From NCBI GenBank assembly GCA_029288275.1, contig JARIHM010000156.1:1-20589 (forward strand): 20,589 bases of DNA. Direction: 5' to 3'. Shown piece after piece: positions 7,463-14,270 of this stretch. Positions within the stretch are counted from its first letter, which is position 1; each line of letters starts with the position of its first letter. Under the pieces are notes generated by a model that was not told the DNA's origin, made no database searches, and saw nothing but the letters and a program-made list of their open reading frames with translations. The translations under genes and the position numbers were made by a program. Origin of the DNA: Candidatus Saccharimonadota bacterium (GTDB taxonomy: Bacteria; Patescibacteriota; Saccharimonadia; UBA4664).

Positions 7463-7749
7463 TTCCCGAACGGATCACTCGTGCCAAGCGGTGCCGGCGC
7501 TACCTGGCCAGAGGTTACCTGCAAGTTCTTCACAGCCTCAATAGTTTTTTGATCAAAGGTAATGTGTGTGTTACCGGGACCGCTCGTAGGATCGATTGCC
7601 TTAACGTTGAAGGTTTGGTTAATCACCCAACCGGCATAGCCAAAGGCCCCCACGATCACGAGACCAATCAGCGACGGTCCCACTCGCTTGCCTAGCTTAA
7701 GCAGGGTAGGCACGTCGAGCTTCAGGTTGAGATTCATGTTCATATTCAT
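7459..7749 (-). CDS. Small membrane protein at the end of the pilMNO operon
   Basis: A 96-aa protein with an Asn/Met repeat start (MNMNMNLNLKL), one membrane helix (about 23-45) and a C-terminal tail rich in Pro, Gly and Thr predicted to lie outside. It follows pilO with a one-base overlap (TAATG) and is the last gene of pilM-pilN-pilO. In diderm pili this slot holds PilP, the lipoprotein that links PilN/PilO to the secretin; here there is neither a lipobox nor PilP-like sequence, so it may be a monoderm-specific partner. That role is inference from position. The start is ambiguous because several in-frame ATG codons occur in the first six positions. Confidence 0.75.
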   Translation of the reverse strand: MNMNMNLNLKLDVPTLLKLGKRVGPSLIGLVIVGAFGYAGWVINQTFNVKAIDPTSGPGNTHITFDQKTIEAVKNLQVTSGQVAPAPLGTSDPFGN

Positions 7750-8306
7750 TATGGCTTCACGTAAGCGTTAACCGTCATAGCATAAACGATCGGTTTGGTT
7801 TTATCAGGCCGAGTAATCGATAAAGTAGTCACGTTGGTAAAGCGGCTCAGGTTCTCTACGCTGGTCAAAAACGACTGCAATTGGGCAAACGAGCCTGATA
7901 CTTGGAAATTAATAGGCAGAGCCAGGACGCCACTACCGGCCGGGATCGTTTGAGTAACGTTCGTGGGCAGACCCTGCGGGCTCGTAAACGTTACGCTCGA
8001 AATGGTGAGGCCGGCACTTGCCGCCAGTGTTTGTAATTGAGCCAGCAGCTCGGTCTGGTTCTTGGTGTGTGGGAGTACATCGTCAAGCCGCGATAGAATT
8101 GGCACAATTTCACGGTTATATTGGTTTTGAAGCCGGCCCAGATATTCAATCTGGTTATCGGCGGCGTTCTGCTGGCCAAGCTGGGTGGCAAGCTGGGTGC
8201 CAGTGGTGGTTACCATAGTAAGGGCGTAGTAGTAGCCGTAACCAGCGGCTCCGGCCAGGGCCACTGCCACGCCAACCAGAATGTAGAAGAACTGTTTGGG
8301 TTTCAT
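7749..8306 (-). CDS. pilO: Type IV pilus inner-membrane component PilO
   Basis: A 185-aa bitopic protein: membrane helix at about 6-28, a coiled-coil-like stretch (about 35-75, QLGQQNAADNQIEYLGRLQ), then an alpha/beta C-terminal domain with SVTFTSPQG, LPINFQVSGSFAQLQSFLTSVENLSRF and a final beta strand. The phrase GSFAQLQSFLTSVENLSRF is characteristic of the PilO fold. It pairs with PilN in the alignment complex that connects the cytoplasmic PilM to the pilus. The start ATG overlaps the pilN stop (ATGA), indicating translational coupling. Length and position match the family. Confidence 0.9.
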   Translation of the reverse strand: MKPKQFFYILVGVAVALAGAAGYGYYYALTMVTTTGTQLATQLGQQNAADNQIEYLGRLQNQYNREIVPILSRLDDVLPHTKNQTELLAQLQTLAASAGLTISSVTFTSPQGLPTNVTQTIPAGSGVLALPINFQVSGSFAQLQSFLTSVENLSRFTNVTTLSITRPDKTKPIVYAMTVNAYVKP

Positions 8307-8845
8307 TTGGCCTCTCCGGGCTTAAAGCCAATTACGACGCTGGCCGTAAAGATTCCCGGCCCCGACTGCGTAATGTTCTCCAGGTCGACGCCGCTAATGC
8401 GTGGCGACTGGGCCAGGGCATCGCGAAACGCCAGCATCATATCGTAGGTGCTGCCAGTGACCGAAATGCGGACGGGCTTGGTGTCATCCCCGGTCAGGGT
8501 AATGCTATCGATAGCCACGCCATTGGGTAGGACTTTGGCTAGATCGCTCAAGAGGGTAGAAAAACGCGTCTGGGAGGCCTGGATCGCCTTAATGGCATTG
8601 AGCCGGTCGGCGGCGGCCTTGGCCTTGGCTACCGCGGGAGCGTAGCTGGCAATCGTCTGTTGCTTGCTATTGACGTCCGCCGCCAGCTTGTTGGCCTGCT
8701 GGGTCAGAAAATACAGGCTGGCGCCAAATACGGCACCCAGTACCATCGCCACAACCACCAGCAGCTGTAAGTAGCGTACCGCTACACGGTTATATTTGGC
8801 GTACTGAAGTTCTTCTTTTAGGGTAGGCGGAAGCAGATTAATCAC
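8303..8845 (-). CDS. pilN: Type IV pilus assembly protein PilN
   Basis: A 180-aa protein with the PilN signature at the very N-terminus (MINLLP, the segment that docks into PilM), a membrane helix at about 24-48, a coiled-coil region (about 50-85) and a ferredoxin-like C-terminal domain (GVAIDSITLTG, ISVTGSTYDMMLAFRDAL, SGVDLENI). It bridges PilM in the cytoplasm and PilO in the membrane. Both ends overlap neighbours by four bases (ATGA), so pilM-N-O is tightly coupled. Confidence 0.92.
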   Translation of the reverse strand: MINLLPPTLKEELQYAKYNRVAVRYLQLLVVVAMVLGAVFGASLYFLTQQANKLAADVNSKQQTIASYAPAVAKAKAAADRLNAIKAIQASQTRFSTLLSDLAKVLPNGVAIDSITLTGDDTKPVRISVTGSTYDMMLAFRDALAQSPRISGVDLENITQSGPGIFTASVVIGFKPGEAK

Positions 8846-9939
8846 AGCTTGCCCTCCAATCGGGCTAGGCCAATGGCTGTGGTGTACATAGGCGCATCGT
8901 ACTTCGAAACGTGCGGCAGCTTGCCCATGTCGAGGCCAGACCAGGCATTGGCTACGGTCACGGGCAGGTTGATCTGGGCCTCCATGTACTCTAAGAAGCC
9001 CGGCATACTAGCGCTGCCACCGCCTACGATAATGGCCTCAACCTTGCGGCTATGCTCGCCGCGGTCCTGGTAATATTTGATGACCCGGCGCATCTCGTCG
9101 CACATTTTTTTGAGCGGGGTACCGAGCGAGGCCATCACCTTGGGCTGCAGGCCAGATGGCCCAATGCCAAACTTAAATTTAATCTCATTGGCCTGCTCGT
9201 GGGTGATGGCTAGATCGGTCATGAGCTGATTGGTTAGATTGTCGCCGCCCAGCGCGATGGTGTCGGTGAGTCGCACCACCTTGTCGTGCACCGCCAGGTC
9301 AATTGAGGTGGAGCCAATGTCGGCTACCAGGGTGGCTTTGTCGAGCGGCGCGGCCGCCACGAGCGCGCGTGTCACCGCCGCCAGGCTCGACTCAATGCCT
9401 ACCACCTGCAGATTGAGTAGATCAAACAGCTTGATGTATGAGTCGACGATGGCCCGCGGGGCAGCCACCATGAGCACCTGAAGTTTATCGGCGGTTTGAT
9501 CGATCACCTCGTAGTCGATGTAGAGATCGGGCAGAGGCACCGGCACGTACTGCTCAGCCTCCAGGCGCACGGCGGCATTAAGGTCGGCCGCGTTCATGGG
9601 CGGCAGGTCAAGCACGCGGGTAAAGATCTTGGCTACCGGAAGGGACGTTGCCACGCGGCCGGCGGTAATCTTGCCATAGCTCATATGGTGCAGGAGCGGC
9701 TTGAGCGCCTCCACAATCTCTTGCGGGTCCACAATGATGCCTTCCACAATGGCCTCGCCCGGGAAGTTGGCATAACCATAGCCCATCACCTCCATGCCCT
9801 TACCGCTCGGCTTGAGCTGCATCATTTTAGCCGTTCGCGTGCCCAGGTCAAACCCAAACAACGGCTGATCGTGATAAATAAGTGGTACGCGCACTCTTAG
9901 CTGACCATAAGCATTATGATCAATTGTAGCATATCGCAT
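8842..9939 (-). CDS. pilM: Type IV pilus actin-like ATPase PilM
   Basis: A protein of up to 365 aa with the actin/FtsA-like fold. Phosphate-1 region FGFDLGTRTAK (28-38), phosphate-2 region VADIGSTSIDLAVHD (about 205-219) and adenosine motif IIVGGGSASMPGFLEYME are visible. PilM binds nucleotide and the N-terminus of PilN on the cytoplasmic face. The start is uncertain: the longest frame begins with ATG at 9939, but this gives 27 extra residues before the fold, and a TGCTACAAT promoter-like element lies inside that stretch (9923-9931). If that element is used, GTG at 9894 is the next in-frame start, though without a clear ribosome binding site. It is the first gene of the pilMNO operon. Confidence 0.92.
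   Translation of the reverse strand: MRYATIDHNAYGQLRVRVPLIYHDQPLFGFDLGTRTAKMMQLKPSGKGMEVMGYGYANFPGEAIVEGIIVDPQEIVEALKPLLHHMSYGKITAGRVATSLPVAKIFTRVLDLPPMNAADLNAAVRLEAEQYVPVPLPDLYIDYEVIDQTADKLQVLMVAAPRAIVDSYIKLFDLLNLQVVGIESSLAAVTRALVAAAPLDKATLVADIGSTSIDLAVHDKVVRLTDTIALGGDNLTNQLMTDLAITHEQANEIKFKFGIGPSGLQPKVMASLGTPLKKMCDEMRRVIKYYQDRGEHSRKVEAIIVGGGSASMPGFLEYMEAQINLPVTVANAWSGLDMGKLPHVSKYDAPMYTTAIGLARLEGKL
9923..9931 (-). promoter_or_regulatory. Extended -10 element at the pilM start
   Basis: TGCTACAAT on the minus strand is identical to the elements before ruvA and pilB. It falls inside the longest pilM frame, so either it sets a shorter pilM start or a promoter further up (CATAAT at 9949-9954, 9 bases before the ATG at 9939) is used instead. 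Confidence 0.4.
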
Positions 9940-9966
9940 ATTTGGTAGATTATGAGGTGTCGCTAT

Positions 9967-9999
9967 ATTAAAAGGCGGATACCCCGAGGGGTATCCGCC
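9967..9999 (-). terminator. Terminator of the 79-aa gene
   Basis: A perfect 12-bp inverted repeat (GGCGGATACCCC at 9974-9985, partner 9988-9999) is followed on the minus strand by TTTTAATAT. It lies 15 bases past the stop of the 79-aa gene and also insulates pilMNO from upstream pilus transcripts. Confidence 0.88.
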
Positions 10000-10014
10000 G
10001 TGATTGAGGCGTGG

Positions 10015-10254
10015 CTAGGGATTGGGGAGATTGGTGCGATTACCCTGGTCGTCAACGATACTGGCGTTGACGATTCGGTAGCCCAACTTCGCATAACCTC
10101 GCTTTGCACGCCTTAGAACTTGCTTGGCCTTGGCTTCAGACCGATGTTCGGTAGCATCAATCCACTCAACACCGACTGATGCTTGAATGGAGCTTACGAT
10201 GGCGTAACGAAGAACGGTCTTACCTTTCTTCGCTTTATTCGGATTTACGGCCAC
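10015..10254 (-). CDS. Small basic protein, function unknown
   Basis: A 79-aa protein with a Lys-rich N-terminus (NPNKAKKGKTVLRY) and a predicted beta-beta-alpha-beta pattern, including a very basic helix (RSEAKAKQVLRRAKRGYAKLGYRI). It has no signal peptide, membrane helix or cysteine. The start is GTG at 10254, the only plausible one, with weak AAGG just before it; the leader instead contains CCCTCCTCCT. It sits between the minor-pilin operon and pilM but has its own promoter (perfect TTGACA) and terminator, so it looks like an independent one-gene unit. The basic helix would suit nucleic-acid binding; I do not recognise a family. Confidence 0.65.
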   Translation of the reverse strand: MAVNPNKAKKGKTVLRYAIVSSIQASVGVEWIDATEHRSEAKAKQVLRRAKRGYAKLGYRIVNASIVDDQGNRTNLPNP

Positions 10255-10290
10255 CTTAGCTTCTTTCAGGAGGAGGGATAAGCCGAGAAA

Positions 10291-10319
10291 ACTTTAATAT
10301 TTTTTTAATTTTATGTCAA
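10291..10319 (-). promoter_or_regulatory. Promoter of the 79-aa gene
   Basis: A perfect TTGACA (minus strand, 10314-10319) is followed after 17 bases of nearly pure A/T by TAAAGT (10291-10296, 4/6). It begins 2 bases after the stop of the PilX-like gene. The leader is about 30 bases. Confidence 0.65.
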
Positions 10320-10321
10320 GA

Positions 10322-11668
10322 TCAGGGATTATAGAGCTGCTCGCGCCAGTTCAAAATGCTATAGCTGCCCGTCGTTGGATATTGCGGCGGGGGCGCATAA
10401 ATCAAATTGGAGTCAAAGTTTGTGGCCGTTGTAGCGTAGCCAGCGGTTACATTATTGTGATTGTCGACCCAGGTCCAGGTCCAATAATCGTAAGAAGCGA
10501 TAGCACCAAACGTAGTGATAGTAGACTTAACCGGCGCGTTAGAGTCAACCCAAACGTGGCCTTTTTGGGCCAAAAATGCTCCATCAATCTCGAGGGTGGA
10601 GGGGGCGTAGTCGGCAATGTGAACGTCTTTTTGAGCAATAAAACCGAGGGCTGCACTGCCATCCTTGGCTTTGTAGGTGATATTGCCCACGATATTAATG
10701 CTAGCGTTCGTAGCAGCATTGTCGGGCAGGCGCGAGGCCACTACCGTCATGCGGCCGGGGAAATTGGTTCCTTCTACCCAAGTGTTATCCGAGACAAAGA
10801 AGATGCCATTACCCGGCGTGCTCTTGTTGTACAAGAAGGTTTTGTTCAGCCCGGAGCCAGTTTCGCTGTTTACTTTGTAAACATCCACGGTGCCATCGCT
10901 GCGCAAGAATAGATAGTAGCCTTGGCCAGATGACTTGGGCAGATATTGACCCCCAGCTTGGGCGGCCGTCGATAGGCTCTGGAGATTGGCCGTGACCTGG
11001 GTGAAGTCAATCGATGGCACTGGGTACTGCCACTGGCTGGCGGGGCCGCCATTGCCCCAGACCCCATTGTGAATGGTGCCATCGCCACCAAACTGCGGCG
11101 TGGGCTTGTAGGTGGCATTGGCCGAGTACACCGGACCGTTGTTCGTGCCGTCAAAGTGGACGCCTACGTTTGAATGTACCGGCCCGGTGGTGCTTTCGTT
11201 GGCGCCAAACCATACCTCGGTGGCCGTGAGCAGTACGTAGCTGGCAAACGACGGCTGGCCGATCTGGGCCAGAATGGTGCGAGTGCCCGGCATGTGTGGC
11301 ACCTGGCCCACCGATTTAATCGTAGTCACCGTTGAACCCGACGATGGGGGCGTAATGGTGAGTGTATAGGTGCCTAGCACATTGCCGTCGTTGTCATAAT
11401 AGTTGTGTACATATGGCCCATACGGCGCGCTGGCCGGCGTGGTGCCGCCATCTTTGTAGTCGGTAGGATTGTGCGCTAAATGCCATAGATAATAGTTGAC
11501 GCCAGCCTCAGCTACGTTCAGTGCCGCCGATTGCCGTTGTTCAAACTGCATAAATCGGGCGTTATTTATAAGTACCTGCGTGCCAATCGTTGCCAGCATC
11601 GACAGTATCAAGCCCGTGATGAGCACGGTGAGCATAATATAGCCAGATTGTGATGGAGATCGTTTCAT
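10322..11668 (-). CDS. PilX/GspK-like large minor pilin, probable tip component
   Basis: A 448-aa protein with a short prepilin-type leader ending in Gly (MKRSPSQSG) and a hydrophobic helix YIMLTVLITGLILSMLATIG. The fifth residue of the mature helix is Thr, not the usual Glu; loss of Glu5 is a hallmark of GspK-type pseudopilins that cap the fibre. AALNVAEAGVNYYLWHLAHNP (about 47-67) is the typical PilX N-terminal segment. The remaining roughly 370 residues are beta-rich (many Thr, Ser, Gly, Asn) without cysteines, probably exposed at the cell surface. The ATG overlaps the stop of the PilW-like gene (ATGA). It is the last gene of the minor-pilin operon. PilX-like is secure as a class; the tip role is inference. 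Confidence 0.82.
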   Translation of the reverse strand: MKRSPSQSGYIMLTVLITGLILSMLATIGTQVLINNARFMQFEQRQSAALNVAEAGVNYYLWHLAHNPTDYKDGGTTPASAPYGPYVHNYYDNDGNVLGTYTLTITPPSSGSTVTTIKSVGQVPHMPGTRTILAQIGQPSFASYVLLTATEVWFGANESTTGPVHSNVGVHFDGTNNGPVYSANATYKPTPQFGGDGTIHNGVWGNGGPASQWQYPVPSIDFTQVTANLQSLSTAAQAGGQYLPKSSGQGYYLFLRSDGTVDVYKVNSETGSGLNKTFLYNKSTPGNGIFFVSDNTWVEGTNFPGRMTVVASRLPDNAATNASINIVGNITYKAKDGSAALGFIAQKDVHIADYAPSTLEIDGAFLAQKGHVWVDSNAPVKSTITTFGAIASYDYWTWTWVDNHNNVTAGYATTATNFDSNLIYAPPPQYPTTGSYSILNWREQLYNP

Positions 11669-12255
11669 AGATTCGTCTTTAGGTTGCGCAGCGTTACGCG
11701 GGTGGTAAGTGAAATGGGCACCGGCACCTGCTTGGCGTTGGGGTTAGCGGCTAGATAGATACCAATATCCTTTACCTGGCTTGTGGCAAAAGCGTTACTT
11801 AGCTGGTTGCCTGCATCATCGTAGTAGGTAAAGAGAGGGTTACTGCCCATCACCAGGTCGATGCGGGTAGTGGTGACCACTTCGTTAGCGGGATCGTAGG
11901 TGTAATTCGGGGCCGTGCCAGTGGGCGGTGTTACCCCAATATTGAGATTGGTGCCGCTGATAAAGTAACGGATCTTCTTAATAGTAGTGTCCTGGGGCGA
12001 AAAATAACCGTAGATAATGAGCGTATTGGCCTGGGCCGTATCTACGCTTGTGGCGCCGCGTACCACCTTGGCAATGCGATCAGCCAGAATATTGAGCTCC
12101 AAGGAGGTATTGCTCTGGGCCTCCAGAAAGGTGTAAGAGGTGAGGCCCTTAATAGCAAATGTAGTGAGAGGTATAGAGATAGCCCCGGTAATCACAATTA
12201 CGACCAGTAGCTCAATCAGGGTGTAGCCAGCTTGGCTCGGGTTACGGTGTAACAC
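11665..12255 (-). CDS. PilW-like minor pilin
   Basis: A 196-aa type IV pilin-like protein. The leader MLHRNPSQAG precedes YTLIELLVVIVITGAISIPL, giving mature Tyr1 and Glu5 as expected for processing by a prepilin peptidase. The soluble part (LEAQSNTSLELNILADRIAKVVRGA onward) matches the layout of PilW/GspJ-type minor pilins. The start is GTG at 12255, overlapping the end of the upstream PilV-like gene by 14 bases; the next gene overlaps by ATGA. Translational coupling across all three minor pilins is likely, fitting a complex assembled in fixed ratio. Confidence 0.84.
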   Translation of the reverse strand: MLHRNPSQAGYTLIELLVVIVITGAISIPLTTFAIKGLTSYTFLEAQSNTSLELNILADRIAKVVRGATSVDTAQANTLIIYGYFSPQDTTIKKIRYFISGTNLNIGVTPPTGTAPNYTYDPANEVVTTTRIDLVMGSNPLFTYYDDAGNQLSNAFATSQVKDIGIYLAANPNAKQVPVPISLTTRVTLRNLKTNL

Positions 12256-13621
12256 TGAAGCCTCCCGTCTGTGTGGCAGTAGTGCCGCTGCTCGTTACCA
12301 CCACATCCCAGCTGCCGGTAGCCGCACTGCTGAGATTGAGGCTACCGGTGAGCTGGGTGCTGCCGGTTACGCTTAGGCCGGTAGCTACCACATCCGGCTG
12401 GCCTGATTGCTGAAGTTTAACCGTGGTACTGCCATTAAAATTCGTGCCAGTAAGGGTAAATGCGAGACTGCTGGTGCCGGTTTGGCCGCTGGAGGGTGCC
12501 ATACTGCCAATAGTGACGTATGAGGATGACGACGACAGCACCAATTGAACGGTTTGACTCGAATTAGGCGCCAGCGCCACTGGCTGGTATGGCTGCACAG
12601 ACACCGCATAGGATCCACTGGGCGGAATAAAACTGTATGAGTCCCACTCCATGTTGCCTAGATTTATATTGCCACTGGCATCGGTGGTACTGGTGACGTC
12701 GTACTTGTATTTGCTAGGGGCGCTGCCGTTCTTTTCGAGTATCTTGGCGCCGCGAATTTCGATGGCTTTGTTTGCTATCGGGTTGCCAGTGGTATCAATC
12801 ACGTGTACTGAGAGTGCCGAGACTCGATCGATTGACATAGTGATGGCGGTTACTTGCTGCGCGAGCACATTGGGATTAAGCTCAACCGCAGTGGTGGTGC
12901 CGGGCGGATCTGCTTCGGTAGCATCGGTAGAGTAGCCGGGGAGCGAGGCGGTAATCTGGTATTCGTTTTTGGAATCGGGGGGTAGATTGGGGATCACCAC
13001 CAGACCTTGATTATCGGTCGTGGTAGTAATGTCCACGTCGGGATTAGCAGCTGTGTTGAGAATATGAACATTGGCGTTTGCGACCGGCTGGCCGCTGGCA
13101 TCGATCACCGTTATGCTGAGCACGCCCGTATTGGACGCGGTTTCGGCGGCCTTGGCGGCAAAGTCACTGGTCATTTGCGCCACCAGCTGGCCGCTCGATT
13201 TCAAATACACACTAATTTGGGCCTTCTTATAATCGGCCGGGTTGAGATCTTTGGGCTTGCCAGCAGCCGGTCCGCTAGCGCACGGACAACTTACGTAGCC
13301 ATCGTAGGGATCATCCACATAATTAACCTCAGTCTTCATGTTGAAGGTATAGCCACCGCGCGTCACCACCTGGTTATCAGGAATGAGTCCGGGCGGATAA
13401 ATGGCGCCAAACTGGGTAGCAACACTTTGATAGGGTAGGTCGCGCAGATATTCCATTTGCTCATTGGCTAGGGACAAGGCAATGGCGCGCGCCTTGCCCA
13501 ATGTCACGGTGCGCAAGTTGGACACAAATAATTGCGTCACGCCGGTTACCATGATGGTCATTACAACGAGGCCGAGAATCGTCTCGATCAACGTAAAACC
13601 ACCCTCACCTCGGGTCTTCAT
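12242..13621 (-). CDS. PilV-like minor pilin fused to Ig-like domains, possible adhesin
   Basis: A 459-aa protein: leader MKTRGEGG, then FTLIETILGLVVMTIMVTGV (Phe1, Glu5), then a PilV/GspI-like segment (ALSLANEQMEYLRDLPYQSV), followed by at least three beta-sandwich regions. About 165-250 and 270-350 read as carboxypeptidase-regulatory/Ig-like repeats (SITVIDASGQPVANANVHI and SVHVIDTTGNPIANKAIEI align with each other); the last 90 residues resemble an IPT/TIG domain (GSMAPSSGQTGTSSLAFTLTGTNFNGSTTVKL). Pilin plus Ig-like modules suggests a surface-displayed binding tip; no ligand can be named. I chose the ATG at 13621 because it gives a standard prepilin leader and lies 6 bases after a perfect TATAAT; the upstream extension runs through a terminator. 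Two cysteines (CPC) occur near residue 113. Confidence 0.85.
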   Translation of the reverse strand: MKTRGEGGFTLIETILGLVVMTIMVTGVTQLFVSNLRTVTLGKARAIALSLANEQMEYLRDLPYQSVATQFGAIYPPGLIPDNQVVTRGGYTFNMKTEVNYVDDPYDGYVSCPCASGPAAGKPKDLNPADYKKAQISVYLKSSGQLVAQMTSDFAAKAAETASNTGVLSITVIDASGQPVANANVHILNTAANPDVDITTTTDNQGLVVIPNLPPDSKNEYQITASLPGYSTDATEADPPGTTTAVELNPNVLAQQVTAITMSIDRVSALSVHVIDTTGNPIANKAIEIRGAKILEKNGSAPSKYKYDVTSTTDASGNINLGNMEWDSYSFIPPSGSYAVSVQPYQPVALAPNSSQTVQLVLSSSSSYVTIGSMAPSSGQTGTSSLAFTLTGTNFNGSTTVKLQQSGQPDVVATGLSVTGSTQLTGSLNLSSAATGSWDVVVTSSGTTATQTGGFSVTP

Positions 13622-13627
13622 AGTCTG

Positions 13628-13633
13628 ATTATA
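13628..13633 (-). promoter_or_regulatory. -10 element of the minor-pilin operon, probably leaderless
   Basis: A perfect TATAAT on the minus strand ends 6 bases before the PilV-like ATG at 13621, which puts the transcription start on the start codon. No Shine-Dalgarno sequence is seen in those bases. No convincing -35 is present. Confidence 0.6.
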
Positions 13634-13644
13634 CCGCTTACGTT

Positions 13645-13681
13645 CACGAAAAACGACCCCGGAATGAGGCCGTTTTTCGTG
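13645..13681 (-). terminator. Terminator after the first pilin gene
   Basis: An inverted repeat CACGAAAAACG...CGTTTTTCGTG with additional GC pairing inside (one A-C mismatch) has A and T runs placed so it could act in both directions. It follows the pilin stop by 13 bases and immediately precedes the promoter of the minor-pilin operon. Confidence 0.8.
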
Positions 13682-13694
13682 ATGTCTGGACATA

Positions 13695-14180
13695 CTAGTT
13701 GTTGTTTACGAGCTGGAAGCCGCGATTGGTGCTCGTGCAAGCAGAATCGTTGGCCACGGTGTTCGCGCCAGTGTCGCCGCCATTCTCCAGGCAGCCATGC
13801 AGAGTGTATGTTGTATTACTGTTGGCTGGCGTGTAGGTGTAGACATATTCGCCACTGCTCTTGGGATCCTTGGGTACCGTCTTCATGATCGGCGTGGCAC
13901 CGCCTTGGGCGTTATCGAGCGGACCGGTCTGGTCGGTGCTGCCGAGCACTTGGTCGGCCACGCCCGCGGTACTGGGGTAGGCATTGTTACTTACGAAGTA
14001 CTCTTCGAGGCCTTTTTGGATGGCACGCAGATCCGTCTTGCGCTGCGTATCACGGGCTTTCTTGGGCGCTGAGGTGATATTGGGGATGATCAGCAAGGCC
14101 AAAATGCCAATAATCACGATGACGATCAATAGCTCAAGCAGGGTAAAACCCGACTGACGCTTTAAACTGGATGGTACCAT
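13695..14180 (-). CDS. Type IV major-type pilin, copy 1
   Basis: A 161-aa prepilin: leader MVPSSLKRQSG, cleavage before Phe, then the helix FTLLELLIVIVIIGILALLI with Glu5. About 57 residues from the cleavage region to EEYFVSNN are the same as in copy 2; the globular domains then diverge. A C-terminal cysteine pair (in LHGCLENGGDTG and NDSACTSTN) should form the pilin D-loop disulfide, and the protein ends in NNN. I chose the ATG at 14180 because the GTG at 14189 overlaps the AGGTG ribosome binding site. It has its own promoter and is bounded by hairpins on both sides. Which copy dominates the fibre cannot be told from sequence, although copy 2 has the better promoter. Confidence 0.92.
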   Translation of the reverse strand: MVPSSLKRQSGFTLLELLIVIVIIGILALLIIPNITSAPKKARDTQRKTDLRAIQKGLEEYFVSNNAYPSTAGVADQVLGSTDQTGPLDNAQGGATPIMKTVPKDPKSSGEYVYTYTPANSNTTYTLHGCLENGGDTGANTVANDSACTSTNRGFQLVNNN

Positions 14181-14202
14181 GGAGCTCACCTTTTATAGTC
14201 CT

Positions 14203-14208
14203 ATTATA
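14203..14208 (-). promoter_or_regulatory. -10 element of pilin copy 1
   Basis: A perfect TATAAT (minus strand) lies 22 bases before the ATG, leaving a short leader that holds AAAAGGTGAG as the ribosome binding site. No good -35 is seen; that region is the tail of the preceding terminator. Confidence 0.55.
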
Positions 14209-14227
14209 ATAGTGCTTATGCTAAAGA

Positions 14228-14249
14228 AAAAGGCCCTTTCAGGCCTTTT
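14228..14249 (-). terminator. Terminator after pilin copy 2
   Basis: AAAAGGCC (14228-14235) pairs with GGCCTTTT (14242-14249) around a 6-base loop; the minus strand continues TTTTTCTTTAG. It lies 21 bases past the stop of copy 2 and ahead of the copy 1 promoter. Confidence 0.8.
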
Positions 14250-14270
14250 CTCTTGCTACAACTGATTCAA

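Noticed and set aside
10313..10912. 199-aa plus-strand frame
   Set aside because: It is antisense to the PilX-like pilin, with no upstream promoter or family features.
3775..12255. UGA recoding (Gly or Trp), as in some CPR lineages
   Set aside because: TGA ends trxA and the PilW- and PilX-like genes at sensible lengths, with ATGA overlaps, and no gene needs TGA read-through.
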